Shown here: piece by piece, positions 41,063 to 51,029 of the stretch | Layout of the letters: each line of letters opens with the position of its first letter | Position numbering within the stretch: position 1 is the stretch's first letter | DNA from: Bifidobacterium santillanense | GTDB taxonomy: Bacteria; Actinomycetota; Actinomycetes; Actinomycetales; Bifidobacteriaceae | Assembly: GCF_018555385.1 (NCBI RefSeq) | Contig: NZ_JAFEJS010000001.1 | Location: 496,001-560,000, forward strand | Direction: 5' to 3' | Length of the DNA: 64,000 nucleotides | Program-made: the position numbers and the translations under genes | The notes under the pieces: model-generated | What the model saw: the letters and a program-made list of their open reading frames with translations, nothing else | What the model was told of the DNA's origin: nothing | The model's database searches: none

Positions 41063-41917
41063 ATGACACTGCTCGAACCGCCGGCCATCCCCACCAGACG
41101 CGCGCACGACGGGCTGGAGCTGCCGGCCATCGGCTTCGGCACGTACAAGGTCAACGGCTTCGCCGGCGTCGAGGCCATCAGGTCGGCGCTTGAGGTCGGC
41201 TACCGCCTGATCGATTCGGCGTTCAACTACGAGAACGAGGGCGTGGTCGGCAGGGCGATCCGCGAGTCCGAGGTGCCTCGCGAGGACATCATCGTCGCCT
41301 CGAAGCTGCCCGGCCGCCACCACCAGTACGACCAGGCGCGCGCCACCATCGAGGAGTCCGTGGCGCGCATGGGCCTCGACTACATCGACCTGTACCTCAT
41401 CCACTGGCCGAACCCGTCGCAGGGCCAGTTCGTGGAGGCGTGGCGCGCGCTCGTCGACGCGCAGCGGCAGGGCATCGTCAGGCACATCGGCGTGAGCAAC
41501 TTCCTGCCCGGGCACATCGACCTGCTGATCCGTGCGACCGGCGTCACCCCGGCGGTCAACCAGGTCGAGCTCCACCCGTTCTTCCAGCAGGCCGAACAGC
41601 GCGCCTACGACGACGCGCACGGCATCATCACCGAGGCGTGGAGCCCGCTGGGTCGCGCCAACCAGATGCTGTCGGACCCGACGATCACGCGCATCGCCGA
41701 CAAGCACGGCGTCTCCCCCGTCGCGGCGATCCTGCGCTGGCACCTCCAGCTCGGCGACGTGGCGATCCCGAAGTCGCTCGACCGCGGGCGCCAGCGCGCG
41801 AACATCGATCTGACCGGCTTCGAGCTCGACGAGCAGGACATGCGGGACATCGCCGCGATGGACAATCCGGAGGGCTACACGTTCGGTCAGAACCCCCGTT
41901 GGCACGAGGAGGCGTGA
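41063..41917 (+). CDS. Aldo/keto reductase
   Basis: A 284-residue NADPH-dependent aldo/keto reductase close to the 2,5-diketogluconate reductase (AKR5) group. The catalytic tetrad is visible: Asp51 and Tyr56 in RLIDSAFNYENE, Lys81 in VASKLPGRHH and His114 in LIHWPNP. GVSNFLPGHIDLL and AIPKSLDRGRQRANIDLTGFEL (cofactor binding) complete the barrel. AAGGGAA precedes the ATG. It is a monocistronic gene convergent with the TenA gene. The physiological carbonyl substrate is unknown. Confidence 0.92.
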   Translation: MTLLEPPAIPTRRAHDGLELPAIGFGTYKVNGFAGVEAIRSALEVGYRLIDSAFNYENEGVVGRAIRESEVPREDIIVASKLPGRHHQYDQARATIEESVARMGLDYIDLYLIHWPNPSQGQFVEAWRALVDAQRQGIVRHIGVSNFLPGHIDLLIRATGVTPAVNQVELHPFFQQAEQRAYDDAHGIITEAWSPLGRANQMLSDPTITRIADKHGVSPVAAILRWHLQLGDVAIPKSLDRGRQRANIDLTGFELDEQDMRDIAAMDNPEGYTFGQNPRWHEEA

Positions 41918-42051
41918 GCCCGGATTGGGGTCGTTGACGGGAGGCCGGCCGGCGCGTCCGGATACGACGCGACGGCCGACCGGCGGACGGAGGGGACACC
42001 GGCATGTTCCGGGCCGCCCCCGCGCCGGGCGGTCGTCGTCCCGCGAGCGGC

Positions 42052-42795
42052 TCAGCGGCCGGCCGCGTCCCACTCCGGCTTCCACGAGTACTGCATGTCG
42101 TAGGCGCTGGACCAGAACATGTACTCGTTGCCGACGCCGTGGACGAAGATGTCCACGAGCTCGCGGCGGCGAGGCTCGTCGAGGTCCTCCACGAGCCGCT
42201 CGATGTGCTCGAGCAGCCATGCCGTGCCGCTCCAGAACTCCTCCGTCTTGTACATGTCGACCCAGCTTTTGTACGGGTTGGTCTCCAGCGCGTCGCCGAG
42301 CTCGCGGGCGAGCCTCTGGCCGTAGTCGGCGTACACCCACGCGCACGGCAGCACGGCGACGAGGATGTCGATCAGCTGTCCGGAGTACGCGATCTCGAGG
42401 ATGTCGGCCGTGTAGGCGCGCGCGAACGCGGACTGGCGCACCGAGTTCATCTGCTCCTCGGTGATGCCGAAGCCCTTGAGGTACGTGCGGTGCAGTTCGG
42501 ACTCGACGTTGAACACGCCGTTCTGCACGTTCGCCATGAAGCGCATGACCTCGACGTCCCGCGTCTTGGTGAGGGCCAGCGCGTGGACCTTCGCGTAGTC
42601 GTTGACGTAGCGGTAGTCCTGCAGCAGGTAGAACGTGAAGCGCTCGCGCGAGAGGGTGCCCGAGGCGAGCTCGCGCAGGAACGGCTGGCGGTAGCCCTCC
42701 TCCCAGATGACGTCGGCGGCCTTACGCAGGCGCTCGGCGAACGGCGGCAGATGGTCCGGGGTGACCGCTCCGAACGTCTCGATGTCGAAAGTCAT
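42052..42795 (-). CDS. TenA family protein (thiaminase II-like)
   Basis: A 247-residue all-helical TenA/thiaminase II protein, which in related bacteria hydrolyses aminopyrimidine breakdown products of thiamine for salvage. The core motif is ILVAVLPCAWVYADYG with the active-site cysteine (Cys151); FTFYLLQDYRYVNDYAK and the C-terminal acidic helix are typical. GGGAACAGG lies ahead of the ATG at 42795. It stands alone, divergent from the aminopeptidase gene, so thiamine salvage is inferred from family only. Confidence 0.85.
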   Translation of the reverse strand: MTFDIETFGAVTPDHLPPFAERLRKAADVIWEEGYRQPFLRELASGTLSRERFTFYLLQDYRYVNDYAKVHALALTKTRDVEVMRFMANVQNGVFNVESELHRTYLKGFGITEEQMNSVRQSAFARAYTADILEIAYSGQLIDILVAVLPCAWVYADYGQRLARELGDALETNPYKSWVDMYKTEEFWSGTAWLLEHIERLVEDLDEPRRRELVDIFVHGVGNEYMFWSSAYDMQYSWKPEWDAAGR

Positions 42796-42895
42796 GGTCC
42801 TGTTCCCTTCGGTGGAGGTGTTGGCGTTACAGAAGGACACAGTACTAGGATGGGACCGGTAACACGAGACCTTTTCTTCATAAAAGGAGCATTTC

Positions 42896-44491
42896 ATGGG
42901 TGATGTGGTCACCGAGAAGGACAAGGAGTACGAGGCCGAGGAGCGCAAGGCCGCGCCGGGCCCAGACCAGGCGATGAGCGACCGCGTGAACAACCGCTCG
43001 CTGCGCCCGCGTTCCGAGGCGTTCAAGGAGTTCATGCGCTCCGGCTGGGCCGACGACGAGCCGGACATCGAGCCGCTCGAGTCCTCGAAGTTCACGCCGG
43101 CCAGGCTCAAGGCCCTGGGCGCCGCGTTCCCCGGCGAGCGCCTGGTGATCCCCGCCGGCAGCCCCAAGGTGCGCAACAACGACTGCGACTACATGTTCCG
43201 CCCGGACACCGCGTTCGCGTACTACACCGGCCTCGGCGTCGACTACGAGGCGGGCGCCGTGCTGGTCCTCAACCCGGTGGACCCGGACTCCCCCGAGGCC
43301 AAGGCCGGTCAGACCCACGTGCCGGAACTGTTCGTCGCCCCGCGCGCCGACAACTCCACCACCGACTTCTTCATGAACCCGCACTACGGCGAGTACTGGG
43401 TCGGCCCGCGCGCCGGCCTCAAGGAGATGACCGCGATGACGGGCATCGAGACGCACGACATCGCGCAGCTGGCCGACGCGCTGAGCAAGGACGTCGGCTC
43501 GGAGGCGGGCGCGGTCCGCGTGCGCGTGATGCGCGAGACCGACCCGCAGATCACCGCGCTGGTCGAGTCGGTGCGCGAGGCGAACGGCGCGGCCGATCCG
43601 GACCGCAACGCCGCCGACGACGACAAGCTGCACGAGTTCACGTCCGAGGCCCGCATGGTCAAGGACGACTACGAGATCGGCGAGATGCGCAAGGCCGTGG
43701 CCGCGACCAAGGCCGGCTTCGACCGTCTGCTCTCCTCGCTGCCGGGCGCGCTCGACAAGCCGCGTTCCGAGCGCATCCTCGAGGGCGCGTTCAACGCGGT
43801 CTCCCGCGAGCTGGGCAACACGGTCGGCTACGACTCGATCGTCGCCTCCGGCCCGCACGCCCCGATCCTGCACTGGATGCGCAACACCGGCGTCGTGAGG
43901 ACCGGCGACATGCTGCTCGTCGACGCGGGCGTCGAGGTCGACTCCCTGTACACGGCCGACATCACCCGCACGTTCCCGACGAACGGCAAATTCACCGACC
44001 TGCAGAAGCGCCTGTACCAGGCCGTGCTCGACTCCCAGCAGGCCGGCTTCGAGGCCGCCAAGCCGGGCGCCACGTACTCGGACATCCACCACGCCTGTAT
44101 GCGCGTGATCGCCGAGCGTCTGCACGACTGGGGTCTGCTGCCGGTGGACGTGGAGACGTCCCTGTCCCCCGAGGGCCAGCAGCACCGCCGTTGGCTCGCC
44201 TGCGGCGTGGCGCACCACCTCGGCCTCGACGTGCACGACTGCGCGCAGGCCCGCTTCGAGTCCTATCAGGGCGCGCCGATCCGTCCGGGCATGATCTTCA
44301 CGATCGAGCCGGGCCTGTACTTCCGCGAGGACGACATGCTGATCCCGCCGGAGTACCGCGGCATCGGCATCCGCATCGAGGACGACGTGCTCATGACCGA
44401 GGACGGCCCCGAATGGATCTCCGCCGGCATCCCGAAGCAGATCGAGGACGTGGAGGCCTGGATGGCCGACCGCGCCGCGGCGGCCAAGTGA
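42896..44491 (+). CDS. Xaa-Pro aminopeptidase (M24B family)
   Basis: A 531-residue di-metal aminopeptidase P that removes N-terminal residues preceding proline. An N-terminal creatinase-like domain is followed by the pita-bread catalytic domain with all five metal ligands: Asp343 (LLVDAGVE), Asp355 (TADITRTFP), His440 (VAHHLGLDVHD), Glu471 (FTIEPGLYF) and Glu495 (GIRIEDDVL). It is cytoplasmic. AAAGGAG precedes the ATG. It has its own terminator, and the peptide importer a few kb downstream suggests shared use of imported peptides, though they are not an operon. Confidence 0.93.
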   Translation: MGDVVTEKDKEYEAEERKAAPGPDQAMSDRVNNRSLRPRSEAFKEFMRSGWADDEPDIEPLESSKFTPARLKALGAAFPGERLVIPAGSPKVRNNDCDYMFRPDTAFAYYTGLGVDYEAGAVLVLNPVDPDSPEAKAGQTHVPELFVAPRADNSTTDFFMNPHYGEYWVGPRAGLKEMTAMTGIETHDIAQLADALSKDVGSEAGAVRVRVMRETDPQITALVESVREANGAADPDRNAADDDKLHEFTSEARMVKDDYEIGEMRKAVAATKAGFDRLLSSLPGALDKPRSERILEGAFNAVSRELGNTVGYDSIVASGPHAPILHWMRNTGVVRTGDMLLVDAGVEVDSLYTADITRTFPTNGKFTDLQKRLYQAVLDSQQAGFEAAKPGATYSDIHHACMRVIAERLHDWGLLPVDVETSLSPEGQQHRRWLACGVAHHLGLDVHDCAQARFESYQGAPIRPGMIFTIEPGLYFREDDMLIPPEYRGIGIRIEDDVLMTEDGPEWISAGIPKQIEDVEAWMADRAAAAK

Positions 44492-44518
44492 CCGTAACCG
44501 TCATCGCCATATGACGAT

Positions 44519-44548
44519 CGGGCTTTCCCTCACCGGAAAGCCCGTTTT
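44519..44548 (+). terminator. Terminator of the aminopeptidase gene
   Basis: A perfect 10-bp stem (CGGGCTTTCC / GGAAAGCCCG) with a 6-nt loop, followed by TTTT. Confidence 0.85.
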
Positions 44549-44562
44549 CGAAAGGAGAACAC

Positions 44563-45084
44563 ATGCCGACACCGCAATTCGTGCTTGAACTGCGCAAGAA
44601 GATCGGCCACGACCTGCTGTGGATGGTGGGCGTGACCGGCTGCGTGCTTGACGAGCGGGGCCGCGTCCTGCTCGGCCGCCGTTCCGACACCGGTCAGTGG
44701 GCGATGGTCTACGGCATCAACGAGCCGGGCGAGCAGCCCGCGGACACGGTGGTGCGCGAGATCAAGGAGGAGACGGGCGTCGACGCGGTCGTCACCGACC
44801 TGGTCGCCGTCACCTCCGATCCGAATCCGATGACGTACGCCAACGGCGACATCGCGCAGTACATGGACCACTCGTTCCTGTGCGCCTTGAAGCCCGGCGG
44901 CAACGCCGAGCCGTTCGTCGGCGACGAGGAGAGCCTGTCGGTCGGTTGGTTCGACCTCGACGACCTGCCGCAGCCGCTCGCGAAGAGCACGGTCGAACGG
45001 CTGAAGCTGTTCCGCACGTACATCGAGAACAAGCGGCGCGGCGACAGCCACGCGCTGTTCGTCTTCGACGGCGAACGGCACTGA
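44563..45084 (+). CDS. Nudix hydrolase
   Basis: A 173-residue Nudix protein. The complete Nudix box (Gx5Ex7REUxEExGU) spans residues 51-73: G, then E at 57 and REIKEETGV. The box follows the GQWAMVYGINEPGE strand-loop usual for the fold. Such enzymes hydrolyse nucleoside diphosphates linked to another group; the substrate cannot be told from sequence. GAAAGGAG precedes the ATG. It lies between a terminator upstream and a double hairpin downstream, so it is probably transcribed alone. Confidence 0.9.
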   Translation: MPTPQFVLELRKKIGHDLLWMVGVTGCVLDERGRVLLGRRSDTGQWAMVYGINEPGEQPADTVVREIKEETGVDAVVTDLVAVTSDPNPMTYANGDIAQYMDHSFLCALKPGGNAEPFVGDEESLSVGWFDLDDLPQPLAKSTVERLKLFRTYIENKRRGDSHALFVFDGERH

Positions 45085-45108
45085 GACCGACGCCGAACGG
45101 CCGTTCCC

Positions 45109-45153
45109 CGAGAATTTGTGCCGCTGGACGACTCCCAGCGGCACAAATTCTCG
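45109..45153. repeat. 19-bp perfect inverted repeat
   Basis: Arms 45109-45127 and 45135-45153 with a 7-nt loop; each ends in CGAGAATTTG-type sequence. There is no U-run. It lies immediately ahead of the stronger terminator hairpin. Confidence 0.8.
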
Positions 45154-45169
45154 AGAATGACCCGTATCT

Positions 45170-45214
45170 CGAGAAAAAGGACCGCTGAGTGGTGCTCAGC
45201 GGTCCTTTTTCTCG
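45170..45214. terminator. Bidirectional terminator, 20-bp perfect stem
   Basis: Arms 45170-45189 and 45195-45214 with a TGGTG loop. AAAAAGG on one side and CCTTTTT on the other serve the convergent Nudix and peptide-transporter operons. Confidence 0.88.
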
Positions 45215-45228
45215 CGTGTTCTGCCTTT

Positions 45229-46953
45229 CTACGCCTCGGCGGCGAGCAGCTCGTGGAGCTGGGCGCGGTGGATCTGCTGTTCGCGCGGATCCGGCACCGG
45301 CAGCGAGGCGAGCAGCTTCTTCGTGTACGGGTTCTGCGGGCGCTGCATGATGTCGTCCGCGTCGCCGTGCTCGACGATCCTGCCCTTGTGCATCACCATG
45401 ATGCGGTCGGCGAGCATGTCGACGACGGCCAGATCATGGGTGATGAACAGGCAGGCGAAGCCGATCTCGACCTGCAGCTTCTTGAACAGCTCGAGCACCT
45501 TGGCCTGCACGGACACGTCCAGGGCGGAGGTCGGCTCGTCGGCGATGAGCAGCGACGGCTTCAGGGCGAGGCCGCGCGCGAGCGACGCCCTCTGGCGCTG
45601 GCCGCCGGACAGCTCGTGCGGGAAGCGGTTCATGTACGCGCGCGGCAGCTGGACCATCTCCAGCAGGTCGCCCACGTAGTTCCTCGCCTCGGCCACGGAG
45701 CCGTACTTCTTGTGCACGATGAGCGGCTCGGCCACGTTCTCCGCGATGGTCATCAGCGGGTTGAACGAGGAGCCCGGATCCTGGAACACGAATCCGATGT
45801 CGGCGCGCTTGGGCTTGAAGTCACGCTCCCTGACGCCGTTCATCTCGATGCCGAGCACGTTGAGCGAGCCGCCGGAGACCTTCTGCAGGCCGGCGATCGC
45901 GCGGCCGGTGGTGGACTTGCCGGAGCCGGACTCGCCCACGAGGCCGAGCACCTCGGAGCGGTGGATGGTGAAGTCGATGCCGTCGACCGCCTTGAAGTCG
46001 GGCTGCATGAGGTGACCCGGATAGGTGATGGTCAGGCCCTTCGCCTCGACGGCGACGGGCTGGTCGCGCCAGTCGACGGCGCGCTCCATCGGTTTGCCCT
46101 CTCGGTCGCGCACGACGAGCTTCTGCCCGATGCGCGGCACGGCGCCGAGGAGGCGCCTGGTGTAGTCGGCGCTCGGATGGTAGAAGACCTGCTCGACGGT
46201 GCCCTGCTCGACCACGTGGCCGCGGTACATGACGACGACCTGGTCGGCGATGTCGGCGATGACGCCCATGTTGTGCGTGATGATGAGCACGGAGGCGTCG
46301 AACTCGTCGCGAGCCAGACGCAGCAGGTCGAGGATCTCGGCCTGGACGGTCACGTCGAGCGCGGTGGTCGGCTCGTCGGCGAGGATCAGGCCGGGGTTCA
46401 GGACCAGCGCCATCGCGATGACGATGCGCTGCTTCTGGCCGCCGGAGAACTGGTGCGGGTAGTAGTCCACGCGCGTCTCGGCGTCCGGGATGCCGACCTT
46501 CTTGAGGATGTCGATGGCCTTGGCCCTCAGCTCCTTCTTGTCCTTCATGCCGTGGGCGCGCAGGCCCTCCTCGATCTGCCAGCCGATCGTGTAGACCGGG
46601 TTCAGGACCGAGTTGGGCTCCTGGAAGACCATCGCGGCCTCGGAGCCACGCACCTCGCGCAGCTGCTCGCCGCTCAGGGAGAGCACGTCGAGCGAGTCGG
46701 AGCCGTCGCGCTTGGACAGGTAGACGGCGCCGGAGGTGGTGGCCGTCTCGGGCAGCAGCTTGATGATCGAGCGCGCGGTCACGGATTTTCCGGAGCCGGA
46801 TTCGCCGACCACGCCGACGACCGTCTTGCGCGGGATGGTGAAGTTGATCTTGTCGACCGCCTTGATGGATCCGGCGTCGGTCATGAAGGAGACGGACAGG
46901 TCCCTGATCTCGGCGAGATTGGCGGTTGGGGTCGATGCGGTTGCGTCAGCCAT
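45229..46953 (-). CDS. Oligopeptide ABC transporter ATP-binding protein, fused DppD-DppF type
   Basis: A 574-residue protein with two ABC domains in one chain. The first has Walker [10 protein letters not shown] and signature [15 protein letters not shown] with Walker [13 protein letters not shown]; the second has [24 protein letters not shown] and [12 protein letters not shown]. Each is followed by a peptide-transporter-type C-terminal extension ([28 protein letters not shown]). It energises the two permeases upstream. It starts three bases after the preceding gene, so it is the last gene of a four-gene peptide import operon. Confidence 0.95.
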   Translation of the reverse strand: MADATASTPTANLAEIRDLSVSFMTDAGSIKAVDKINFTIPRKTVVGVVGESGSGKSVTARSIIKLLPETATTSGAVYLSKRDGSDSLDVLSLSGEQLREVRGSEAAMVFQEPNSVLNPVYTIGWQIEEGLRAHGMKDKKELRAKAIDILKKVGIPDAETRVDYYPHQFSGGQKQRIVIAMALVLNPGLILADEPTTALDVTVQAEILDLLRLARDEFDASVLIITHNMGVIADIADQVVVMYRGHVVEQGTVEQVFYHPSADYTRRLLGAVPRIGQKLVVRDREGKPMERAVDWRDQPVAVEAKGLTITYPGHLMQPDFKAVDGIDFTIHRSEVLGLVGESGSGKSTTGRAIAGLQKVSGGSLNVLGIEMNGVRERDFKPKRADIGFVFQDPGSSFNPLMTIAENVAEPLIVHKKYGSVAEARNYVGDLLEMVQLPRAYMNRFPHELSGGQRQRASLARGLALKPSLLIADEPTSALDVSVQAKVLELFKKLQVEIGFACLFITHDLAVVDMLADRIMVMHKGRIVEHGDADDIMQRPQNPYTKKLLASLPVPDPREQQIHRAQLHELLAAEA

Positions 46954-46956
46954 GGT

Positions 46957-48156
46957 TCACTCCTTCTCCTTGCCGGCGTCGGGGGCCTTGCCCTCGCCGG
47001 TCCATTCGCTGCCCGGGAACGCCGGGTCATGGTCGGTGACCGTGGCCGGGGTCTCGCCCGGGGTGAGCGGGTTCCTGGCGGCGTCCAGCTCGGCGACGAC
47101 CTCGTTGCGCACGCCCGGCTTCTCGTTCGGGTCGACGGAGGTGTCCTCGATCGAGCCGACGACCTCGCCGGCGGACTTGCGGGCGCGCAGTCGAGGATCG
47201 GCCAGATCGTTGAGCGATTCGCCGACCAGCGTGATGCCCAGCACGATGAGCACGATCGCCAGGCCCGGGAAGATGGCCGTCCACCAGATGCCGGCGGTCA
47301 CGTCGGCGACGGATCGGTTGAGGTCGTAGCCCCATTCGGCGGCGGAGGTCGGCTCGATGCCGAAGCCGAGGAAGCCCAGGCCGGCGAGGGTCAGGATCGC
47401 CTCGGAGGAGTTGAGCGTGAGGATGACCGGCAGGGTGCGGGTCGAGTTCTTGAGCAGGTGCTTGGTCATGATGCGCCAGGTGGAGGCGCCGACGACCTTC
47501 GCGGACTCCACGTAGGCGGAGTTCTTGATGCGCACCACCTCGGCGCGGATCGTGCGGAAGTACTGCGGGATGTAGACCACGGTGATCGAGATGCCGGAGG
47601 CGAGGATGCCGCTCCACAGGCCGGACTGGCCGCCGGAGATCATGATGGCCATGAGGATGGCGAGCAGCAGGGACGGGAACGAGTAGATCGCGTCGGCGAT
47701 CACGACGAGCACGCGGTCGACCCAGCCGCCGAAGTAGCCGGAGACGAGGCCGAGGAACACGCCGGCGAAGATGGACAGCAGCACGGCGATGATGATCGCG
47801 ATGATGGCGGTGCGGGCGCCCCACACGGTGCGGCTGAATACGTCGAAGCCGGCGACGGTGGTGCCCCAGATGTGCTGTGCGCTGGGCGCCTGCTGCGGCG
47901 TGAACGCCACGCCGTCGTCGCCCTTCATCTGCGCGTAGTCGTAGGGGGCGATGACGGGGGCGAAGATCGCCACGAGGATGAAGAAGGCGGTGATCGCCAG
48001 GCCGGTGACGAGCATGCCCTTCTGCCAGCCGACGGCGATGCGCAGGTCCTTGATGATCGGGGCCTTCGCCCACCAGGGGGCGGGCTTGTTGACCTTGAGG
48101 CCGTCGAGGCGCTTGTCGCCGGGCACGCCGACCTTGTTGACTGTGCTTTCGGTCAT
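46957..48156 (-). CDS. Oligopeptide ABC transporter permease, DppC type
   Basis: A 399-residue inner-membrane permease. The N-terminal OppC_N segment (WQKGMLVTGLAITAFFILVAIFAPVIAPYDY) precedes about six membrane segments and the coupling loop YVESAKVVGASTWRIMTKHLLKNS. The cytoplasmic C-terminal tail (from about 300) is unusually long and charged or Pro-rich. It pairs with the DppB-type permease one base upstream. No strong RBS; translational coupling is likely. Confidence 0.94.
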   Translation of the reverse strand: MTESTVNKVGVPGDKRLDGLKVNKPAPWWAKAPIIKDLRIAVGWQKGMLVTGLAITAFFILVAIFAPVIAPYDYAQMKGDDGVAFTPQQAPSAQHIWGTTVAGFDVFSRTVWGARTAIIAIIIAVLLSIFAGVFLGLVSGYFGGWVDRVLVVIADAIYSFPSLLLAILMAIMISGGQSGLWSGILASGISITVVYIPQYFRTIRAEVVRIKNSAYVESAKVVGASTWRIMTKHLLKNSTRTLPVILTLNSSEAILTLAGLGFLGFGIEPTSAAEWGYDLNRSVADVTAGIWWTAIFPGLAIVLIVLGITLVGESLNDLADPRLRARKSAGEVVGSIEDTSVDPNEKPGVRNEVVAELDAARNPLTPGETPATVTDHDPAFPGSEWTGEGKAPDAGKEKE

Positions 48157-48157
48157 G

Positions 48158-49252
48158 TCAGTACCTCACTCTCGGGTCGATGAGGGCGGCGACCACGTCG
48201 ACGATGAAGTTGACGACGGCCACGATGATGGCGATGAGGATCACGATGCCCTGCACGGCGACGAAGTCGCGGGCCTTCAGATAGGTGGAGAGCATGAAGC
48301 CCAGCCCCTTCCATTCGAAGGTGGTCTCGGTGAGGACCGCGCCGGCGAGCATCATGGCGATCTGCATGCCCATGACGGTGATGATCGGGATCAGGGCCGG
48401 ACGCCACGCGTGCTTGTTGAGCAAGCGGGACTCGGAGACGCCGCGGGAGCGGGCGGCCTCGACGTAGCCGGAGTTGTAGGTGGCGATCACGTTGGTGCGC
48501 ACCAATCGGATGAACACGCCGGCGGTCAGAAGTCCCAGGGCGAGCGCGGGCAGGACGGCGTGGCGCAGCACGTCGACGAGGACGGTCATGTTCCCCAGCT
48601 GCAGGGCGTCGATGATGTAGAAGCCGGTCGGCGAGACGAGACGGCCGAACTGCATCTCGCTGGACAGGTCGGAGCGGCCCGAGGAGGGCAGCACGTTGAG
48701 CCACACGGAGAAGATGAGCTTGAGGACCAGGCCGAGGAAGAACACCGGGGTCGCGTAGCACAGGATGGCGAAGACGCGGATGCCGGCGTCGGCGGCGTGG
48801 TCGCGGTGCTTGGCGGCGAGGCGGCCCAGGCCGATGCCGACCACGAGGGCGACGACGAGCGAGAGCAGCGCGAGCTCGAAGGTGGCGGCGCCGTAGCGGG
48901 TGAGGATGGTGATGACGGGCTGGTTGTCGGTGAGCGTCGTGCCGAGATCGCCGTGGAGCAGACCGCCGAGGTAGTCGGCGTACTGGACGATGAGCGGTCG
49001 GTCATACCCGGCGGCGTGGATGCGCTTCTGCAGTTCGTCCGGCGTGAGTCGTCCGCCCAGCGCGGCGGAGATCGGGTCGCCGGTGGCTCGCATCACGAAG
49101 AAGACGATGGTGACGAGGATGAAGACCGTGGGAATGATCAGCAGGAACCTGGTCAGGATGAAGCGGAAGAATCCGCCCGACAGCCGGTTCCTCTTGGTTT
49201 GTTTCGGCTGGTCCGCGTTCGCCGCGGCAGCCGGAGCCGTGGTGTGTGACAC
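48158..49252 (-). CDS. Oligopeptide ABC transporter permease, DppB type
   Basis: A 364-residue inner-membrane permease with the standard DppB start (RFILTRFLLIIPTVFILVTIVFFVMRATGDP), the GDLGTTLTDNQPV loop, a coupling loop YVEAARSRGVSESRLLNKHAWRPALIPI, and the ending DPRVRY typical of the family. Start is GTG 49252 with AGGAG six bases upstream. It follows an attenuator-like hairpin after the binding-protein gene. Confidence 0.94.
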   Translation of the reverse strand: MSHTTAPAAAANADQPKQTKRNRLSGGFFRFILTRFLLIIPTVFILVTIVFFVMRATGDPISAALGGRLTPDELQKRIHAAGYDRPLIVQYADYLGGLLHGDLGTTLTDNQPVITILTRYGAATFELALLSLVVALVVGIGLGRLAAKHRDHAADAGIRVFAILCYATPVFFLGLVLKLIFSVWLNVLPSSGRSDLSSEMQFGRLVSPTGFYIIDALQLGNMTVLVDVLRHAVLPALALGLLTAGVFIRLVRTNVIATYNSGYVEAARSRGVSESRLLNKHAWRPALIPIITVMGMQIAMMLAGAVLTETTFEWKGLGFMLSTYLKARDFVAVQGIVILIAIIVAVVNFIVDVVAALIDPRVRY

Positions 49253-49287
49253 GCGACGCTCCTTTTGTTTAGTTGGAATACGAATAG

Positions 49288-49315
49288 GGCTCCCCTCGAT
49301 CGCCCGAGGGGAGCC
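49288..49315 (-). terminator. Intra-operon hairpin after the peptide-binding-protein gene
   Basis: A perfect 11-bp stem (GGCTCCCCTCG / CGAGGGGAGCC) with a 6-nt loop and no U-run. It probably stabilises or partly terminates the transcript so that the binding protein is made in excess over the permeases. Confidence 0.6.
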
Positions 49316-49397
49316 GGAATCAGGGCCTACGACTCAGCCCTTGGATGGAACCTCGTCCATGGCCGCGGGAACCTGTCCGGCCCCGCGGCCGCCGGAT

Positions 49398-51029
49398 TCA
49401 GCTCTTGGTGACGGAGGCGTAGCGGAAGCGGAACGACGCGTCGAGCGTGACGCCCTTGACGTTCGCGCCGGTGACGGCCACCTGGGCGCCCTGCAGCAGC
49501 GGGATGGTGGACAGATCCTCGGTCTCGAGCTTCTGGATCTGCTTGAGGATGTCCTCACGGGCGGAGGCGTCCTTCTCGCCGGCCTGCTTGACGATGAGGT
49601 CGTTGACCTCCTTGTTCGAGTAGGCGTTGTTCACGAAGTTGCCGTCGCGGAAGAACGGGGACAGGTAGTTGTCCGGATCGGAGTAGTCCGGGAACCAGCC
49701 GAGCTGGTAGACCGGGTAGGAACCGTCGGAGTCCTCGGTGACGTTGCGCTCCTTGTTGTACTGGGTCCACTCGGTGGACTGCAGGTCGACCTTGAACAGG
49801 CCGCCCTCCTCGAGCTGGTTCTTGATGGCCGCGTACTCGTCGGCGGAGGAAGAGCCGTAGTGGTCGTTGTTGTACTGGAGCTTGAGGTCGACCGGGGTCT
49901 TGACGCCGGCGGCCTCGAGGACCTGCTTGGCCTTCTCGGTGCTGGGCTTGCCGTTGCCGTCGCCGTAGGCGGACTTGAGGGTGTCCTCATGGCCGGCCAA
50001 GCCGTCCGGGATGAAGGAGTACATCGGGGTGTAGGTGCCCTTGTAGACCTTGGTGGCGAGCTCCTCGCGGTCGATCAGGTTCGCGACGGCCTGACGCACG
50101 GCCTTGGCCTTGGCGGCGTCGGCGTCGGGCTGGGACTCGCCGTAGGGCTGGATCTTGAAGTTGAAGGCGAGGAAGCGCTCCTCGCCGCCCGGGCCCTTGA
50201 CGACCTTGACCTTGGAGTCCTTGGACAGGTCCTCGATGTCGGTCGGGCTCAGGGAGCGGTAGGCCACGTCGATCTGGCCCTGCTGCACGGCGAGCTTGAG
50301 GTTGGAGGCGTCGGCGAAGTACTTGACCTGCACGGCCTCGTTCTTGGCCGGGGTCAGGCCCTTGTAGGAGTCGTTCTTGGCGTAGGCCAGGGCCTCGTTG
50401 TTCTTGTAGGAGGTGAGCTTGTACGGACCGGCGAACGCGTTCTTGGAGACGATGGTGTCGGCGTCGGTGAGCTTGTCGGCGGAGAAGGAGTCCTCGTCGA
50501 CGATCGGGCCGGCCGGGCTGGACAGGACCTGCTTGAGGGTCACGTCGTAGGGCACGGAGTCCTTGAACACGACGGTGGTGTCATCCTTGGCGGTGACGGA
50601 GTCGATGTTGGCGAGCAGCGAGCTCGGGCCGTTCTCGTCGTTGATCTTCTTGACGCGGTCGAAGGAGAACTTGACGTCGGAGGCGGTCAGGTCGTTGCCG
50701 TTGGCGAACTTCAGGCCGCTCTTGAGCTTGACGGTGAACTCGGTGCCGTCGGAGTTCCACGTGCCGTCGTCGGCGGCGATGTCGGGGCTCAGCTCGGAGG
50801 TGTTGTAGTCCTGCGCGTACAGGAACGGGAACACGTTGATCTGCACGGCGTAGGAGCCGTTGTCGTAGGAGCCGGCCGGGTCGAGGCTGGTGATCTTGTC
50901 GGTGGTGCCGATGGTGATGGCGGAACCGTCGGCCGCGCCCGCGCCGTCATCCTTCACGCCGCCGCATGCGGCGAGCGAGGCGATGGCCGCGACGGATGCG
51001 ATCAGCGCCATGACTTTCCTGGATTTCAT
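49398..51029 (-). CDS. Oligopeptide-binding lipoprotein (SBP family 5)
   Basis: A 543-residue extracytoplasmic peptide-binding protein of the DppA/OppA class. A lipoprotein signal peptide with lipobox LAAC (Cys22) leads into the mature domain (ITIGTTDKITSLDPAGSYDNGSYAVQINVFPFLY). It delivers peptides to the downstream permeases. GAGAGGA precedes the ATG at 51029; the frame extends 22 codons further without signal-peptide character. First gene of the operon. Confidence 0.95.
   Translation of the reverse strand: MKSRKVMALIASVAAIASLAACGGVKDDGAGAADGSAITIGTTDKITSLDPAGSYDNGSYAVQINVFPFLYAQDYNTSELSPDIAADDGTWNSDGTEFTVKLKSGLKFANGNDLTASDVKFSFDRVKKINDENGPSSLLANIDSVTAKDDTTVVFKDSVPYDVTLKQVLSSPAGPIVDEDSFSADKLTDADTIVSKNAFAGPYKLTSYKNNEALAYAKNDSYKGLTPAKNEAVQVKYFADASNLKLAVQQGQIDVAYRSLSPTDIEDLSKDSKVKVVKGPGGEERFLAFNFKIQPYGESQPDADAAKAKAVRQAVANLIDREELATKVYKGTYTPMYSFIPDGLAGHEDTLKSAYGDGNGKPSTEKAKQVLEAAGVKTPVDLKLQYNNDHYGSSSADEYAAIKNQLEEGGLFKVDLQSTEWTQYNKERNVTEDSDGSYPVYQLGWFPDYSDPDNYLSPFFRDGNFVNNAYSNKEVNDLIVKQAGEKDASAREDILKQIQKLETEDLSTIPLLQGAQVAVTGANVKGVTLDASFRFRYASVTKS

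Noticed and set aside
45118..48183. Plus-strand open frame of about 1020 codons opposite the peptide transporter genes
   Set aside because: Antisense shadow; the minus strand encodes complete ABC proteins with Walker and signature motifs.
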